Of a stretch of 7,750 nucleotides of DNA, positions 5,097 through 7,750 are shown one piece after another (positions within the stretch are counted from its first letter, which is position 1; each line of letters opens with the position of its first letter). A program made the translations under genes and the position numbers. This stretch comes from Chloroflexota bacterium (GTDB taxonomy: Bacteria > Chloroflexota > Anaerolineae > Aggregatilineales > UBA3940): positions 1 through 7,750 of the forward strand of contig DRKO01000242.1 of the NCBI GenBank assembly GCA_011051745.1, in the 5' to 3' direction. The notes below the pieces were generated by a model. That model made no database searches and had not been told where the DNA came from. It worked only from the letters and a program-made list of their open reading frames with translations.

Positions 5097-7397
5097 ATGC
5101 CCTATCGCTTTATACGACCGTTTATTGTATCCCTGACCCTTGCTCTGCTGACGTCGGCGTGTGCTGCGGTCCCTTCCAGAGCGGAGGAACCTGACAGCGA
5201 ACCACCAGCCGTTACACAGGCTTTCACGCCCTATTCCCCTCAGTCCGTAGCCCCAACCCCGTCACCTCTGCCCACCCCAACGGCAGCCCCGATGCTGGAG
5301 AGTGTACCGGAGAGCATGGAGTGGGTGCAGACCCCCTCCATCCAGAGAGAGCTTTACGTCGCCCCCGACGGATTCGCCAGCGATCTACGCGATTACTCAG
5401 GCCAGGGCCGGGACGGCCTGTTCACCAGTTTTCCGGCGTTTGTCTCCGGGCATGTGGTCTCCCCCGAAGGTGTGAGTCAGGCACTCCAGTTGGACGGGGT
5501 GGATGACTTCATCGAGTTCTCTCCTCCGGTTGCCGCATGGGGAAGCAGCGCAACCCTGATGACCTGGTTCGCGACCACCGCCGAGGCTGCGCCGCTCCTC
5601 AGCTCCATGCGATCCCCCAGCGGACTGGGTGTCGGGCAGTCTCTTCAGGTGCGCCAGGGACGCATTGCCTTCTTTGTGAGCGAGAACGGCAACCTCGCCG
5701 GGTGCGAGGATGATTCCGTCCTGATAGAAGGCCCCCCCGTGAACGATGGGGAGTGGCATCACGCAGCGGCCGTGATAGACCAGACAGCTAACGAGGTATA
5801 TCTTTATCTGGACGGTGAGCCTGTCGGGAGCGAAAGTATCGCCTCGATTGACGACGCAGGATGCGGGATCGAACCCATCACCCGTATAGGGCTTTCGAGG
5901 GGAGGCGTGGATCCGACGTATTACGAGGGCACGCTTGATGAACTGCGCATATATGACCGGGCGCTGAATGCTGAAGAGATCGGAATAGCCTACGGAGGGG
6001 GAGCAGGGAGTTATGATGCTCCTGATGCCGGCTTGGTGCTTGGGTATCACTTCGACGAAGAAGTCGCGGGCACTCCCGATAACCCCCTGAGCCTTGAGGT
6101 AGCGATCAGGAGTGCGCAACCGGGAGACCTCTACTGGTTGCTGGAGGGAACATATAGAGGTGCGTTTGAACTCACCCGACCCGGGACGGAGACAAGCCCG
6201 ATCATCTACCGTGCATATCCCGGCCAGCATGTGCGGGTGGAAGGCGGTTTTGATATCACGGCGGATCATAACTGGCTGTGGGGGCTTGAAATCACCGATC
6301 CTGAGCAGGTCAGGCCCGGAGCAGGCGTTACCCTGCAGGCGGCAGGTGTTCATCTGATCAACAACTACGTTCATCACGTCAGGGGGTACAACGGGATCGA
6401 GGCCTGGAACGAGGGACCGGGACAGGTGATTTATGGCAATATCGTGTACCTCAACGGCTACGATCCCGGCTGGCTGGAAGATGGGAGCAGGCAGGCACAT
6501 CCCCACAATATCTATACCCAGAATCGATTCGCCGATAATGGCTACAAGTACTTCGTCAACAACCTCATCCTAGATTCAGGGCTGGTGTGCGATGATTGCT
6601 TTAATTTCCACGCCTATACAGAGGACGGGTACGTCAGCGGCTTTCATCTGGAGAATAACGTCATTGCCAACGGGCGCGTGCTAATCGGAGGCTTCAATGA
6701 GCCCTCCGATAATCACCGGGTGATCGGGAATCGCTTCTATAACAGCAACGTGCAGTTTGGATATCGGCGACCAACTCAGGCGTGGTTCATCTCAAACCAC
6801 CTGTTCCGCTCAATGTTGAGCATAGAGTGGTTCTGGGGGGCTGGCGAAACCCGCTTTACGCAGACCGCCCCCAACATCTTTTTGAGCAACACCATTCTGG
6901 CCCCGGAGGACGTACACATCCGATTCAGGACCTCCGCTTATCTGGAGGATGGACGAAATGAAGGTGGCCCCGCCATCCAGCCAACCGATATCTTCGGGCG
7001 CAATATCTACTCGGAGCCTTTCAGCGCCTACTTCTATGCAAACGGACAGGAGGCTGTGCTGGACTTCGAGGGATGGCAGGCTGCAACACGGGAGGCCGGC
7101 AATCCTTTCGACGGGGACTCAGAGGTTGTGCCACTCCCAACTGAGACCGAAATCTTCCTGCTCCCCAATGAATATGAAGAGGGACGCGCTCATCTTGTGA
7201 TCTACAACTGGGGCAATGAGGCCAGCGTAGCGGTGGATCTCTCATCCGTGCTTCCGTCAGGAGCTTCTTTCGCCATTTATCGAGCGCGTGATCTCTACGG
7301 CACGCCAGAGGTATCCGGAACATATAGTGGGCCGGTCAGCGTTAGCGTGGAGGGCGAGGAATTCGCAACTTTTGTCGTGGTGAGCATCGGGCCCTGA
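5097..7397 (+). CDS. Surface lipoprotein with LamG-like domain and right-handed beta-helix domain
   Basis: The protein has 766 residues. A lipoprotein signal peptide ends in 'LLTSAC', making C22 the predicted lipidated residue. A Pro/Thr-rich tether follows (about 35-66). Residues about 83-300 are a LamG_3/concanavalin A-like domain, recognised by 'ALQLDGVDDFIEF', 'NDGEWHHAAAVID' with 'VYLYLDGE', and the closing 'GTLDELRIYDRALNAEEI'. From about 327 comes a right-handed parallel beta-helix, seen as repeated 'NNYVHH', 'YGNIVYLNG', 'NNLILDSG', 'ENNVIANG' and 'IGNRFYNS' turns. 'HPHNIYTQNRFADNG' resembles a conserved spot of pectate-lyase-like helices. Residues about 683-766 form a C-terminal beta-sandwich-like module ('RAHLVIYNWGNEASVAVDLS'). 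LamG domains usually bind glycans, and beta-helices often bind or cleave polysaccharide. A surface carbohydrate-binding or lyase-like role is therefore reasonable, but no catalytic residues can be named. It lies 48 bp after the GT87 gene, probably in the same operon. Confidence 0.87.
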   Translation: MPYRFIRPFIVSLTLALLTSACAAVPSRAEEPDSEPPAVTQAFTPYSPQSVAPTPSPLPTPTAAPMLESVPESMEWVQTPSIQRELYVAPDGFASDLRDYSGQGRDGLFTSFPAFVSGHVVSPEGVSQALQLDGVDDFIEFSPPVAAWGSSATLMTWFATTAEAAPLLSSMRSPSGLGVGQSLQVRQGRIAFFVSENGNLAGCEDDSVLIEGPPVNDGEWHHAAAVIDQTANEVYLYLDGEPVGSESIASIDDAGCGIEPITRIGLSRGGVDPTYYEGTLDELRIYDRALNAEEIGIAYGGGAGSYDAPDAGLVLGYHFDEEVAGTPDNPLSLEVAIRSAQPGDLYWLLEGTYRGAFELTRPGTETSPIIYRAYPGQHVRVEGGFDITADHNWLWGLEITDPEQVRPGAGVTLQAAGVHLINNYVHHVRGYNGIEAWNEGPGQVIYGNIVYLNGYDPGWLEDGSRQAHPHNIYTQNRFADNGYKYFVNNLILDSGLVCDDCFNFHAYTEDGYVSGFHLENNVIANGRVLIGGFNEPSDNHRVIGNRFYNSNVQFGYRRPTQAWFISNHLFRSMLSIEWFWGAGETRFTQTAPNIFLSNTILAPEDVHIRFRTSAYLEDGRNEGGPAIQPTDIFGRNIYSEPFSAYFYANGQEAVLDFEGWQAATREAGNPFDGDSEVVPLPTETEIFLLPNEYEEGRAHLVIYNWGNEASVAVDLSSVLPSGASFAIYRARDLYGTPEVSGTYSGPVSVSVEGEEFATFVVVSIGP

Positions 7398-7408
7398 GCA
7401 GCAGAGCC

Positions 7409-7750
7409 TTGAGATGGTGGCTATTTCTCCCCGCCGATATCTACTTTGCGGGGCTGGGCGTCTACTTTGGCGCACGTCTGGCAGTGGGCTACCGCTTCTG
7501 GCCTGTTGAACTGGTCAGCCAGTTCATTCACCTGTTGCTGTTGCCCGCCTTTCCTCTGCTCATCGTGTTGCTGCTCAGTCGCCACTGGCTGCGTGCAGTG
7601 GCTGCTGGCATGGGGATACTGGCCTTTGGCTGGCTGTTTGGCGGCTTATTCCTCCCATCGGCGGCGACGGGCTCCTGCAACGAGGGATCGGCGGGCTGCC
7701 AGACGCTGACGGTGATGAGCTATAACGCAGGCTCCGGCCTGGCTGAACCC
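7409..7750 (+). CDS. Membrane-anchored endonuclease/exonuclease/phosphatase-family protein (C-terminus beyond window)
   Basis: An open frame of 114 codons runs to the window end. It encodes about three hydrophobic segments (for example 'FIHLLLLPAFPLLIVLLL' and 'AVAAGMGILAFGWLFGGLFL'). A short loop with two Cys (SCNEGSAGC) follows, then 'LTVMSYNAGS', the opening strand of the EEP (DNase I-like) fold, whose Asn is a metal-site residue. Three TM helices followed by an EEP domain is the layout of YafD/VanJ-like membrane proteins, with the enzyme domain facing outside. The substrate (nucleic acid, phospholipid or other phosphodiester) cannot be told from this fragment. No ATG is available near the N-terminus. 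TTG at 7409, 11 bases after the lipoprotein stop, is the best start, with only a weak ribosome site, which suggests translational coupling. The start is uncertain. Confidence 0.75.
   Translation, partial: MRWWLFLPADIYFAGLGVYFGARLAVGYRFWPVELVSQFIHLLLLPAFPLLIVLLLSRHWLRAVAAGMGILAFGWLFGGLFLPSAATGSCNEGSAGCQTLTVMSYNAGSGLAEP

Noticed and set aside
5397..6506. Long minus-strand open frame of 369 codons inside the lipoprotein gene
   Set aside because: It lies opposite clear LamG and beta-helix coding sequence, has no recognisable domain, and looks like a codon-bias shadow.

Overview
The window looks like chromosomal DNA of a bacterium with moderately high GC content. It is probably from the Chloroflexota (Anaerolineae-like). 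The hints are Thr/Pro linkers of the 'PTPT/PAPT' type in exported proteins, a receiver domain fused to a MinD/CpaE-type ATPase, a four-cysteine 'CPYLG…CPVF' module, and a LamG plus beta-helix lipoprotein. This assignment is inference from protein style; there is no rRNA or other marker gene in the window. No mobile element, tRNA, rRNA or CRISPR array was seen.

Left part, minus strand (1-1494): two genes transcribed leftward. The first is a CpaE/TadZ-like protein made of a receiver domain, a long proline-rich linker and a MinD/ParA-type ATPase domain with a degenerate P-loop. It is followed 37 bp later by a response regulator whose C-terminus lies beyond the window. A reasonable sigma70-type promoter lies about 70 bp upstream of the CpaE-like gene, and a 7-bp-arm inverted repeat overlaps its -10 box.

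Middle (1495-1838): a 344-bp divergent intergenic region. It holds that promoter, a 10-bp direct repeat, and a weak promoter candidate for the rightward genes.

Right part, plus strand (1839-7750): four genes. The first is a one-piece membrane protein with an intact receiver domain and a four-Cys module predicted inside the cell, one transmembrane helix, a Thr/Pro stalk, and a predicted extracytoplasmic domain resembling phytase-like or SdiA-regulated beta-propellers. After 174 bp come a GT87-type (GT-C) polyprenyl-phosphate-dependent glycosyltransferase, a lipoprotein with a LamG (concanavalin A-like) domain and a right-handed beta-helix, and the N-terminus of a membrane-anchored endonuclease/exonuclease/phosphatase-family protein. 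These last three are tightly spaced (48 and 11 bp) and probably form an operon.

Taken together, the locus pairs phosphorelay-type signalling proteins (three receiver domains in one window) with cell-surface and envelope proteins. The most unusual item is the receiver-to-extracellular fusion at 1839-3560. A functional link between the leftward and rightward genes is inferred only from their divergent arrangement and shared receiver domains.
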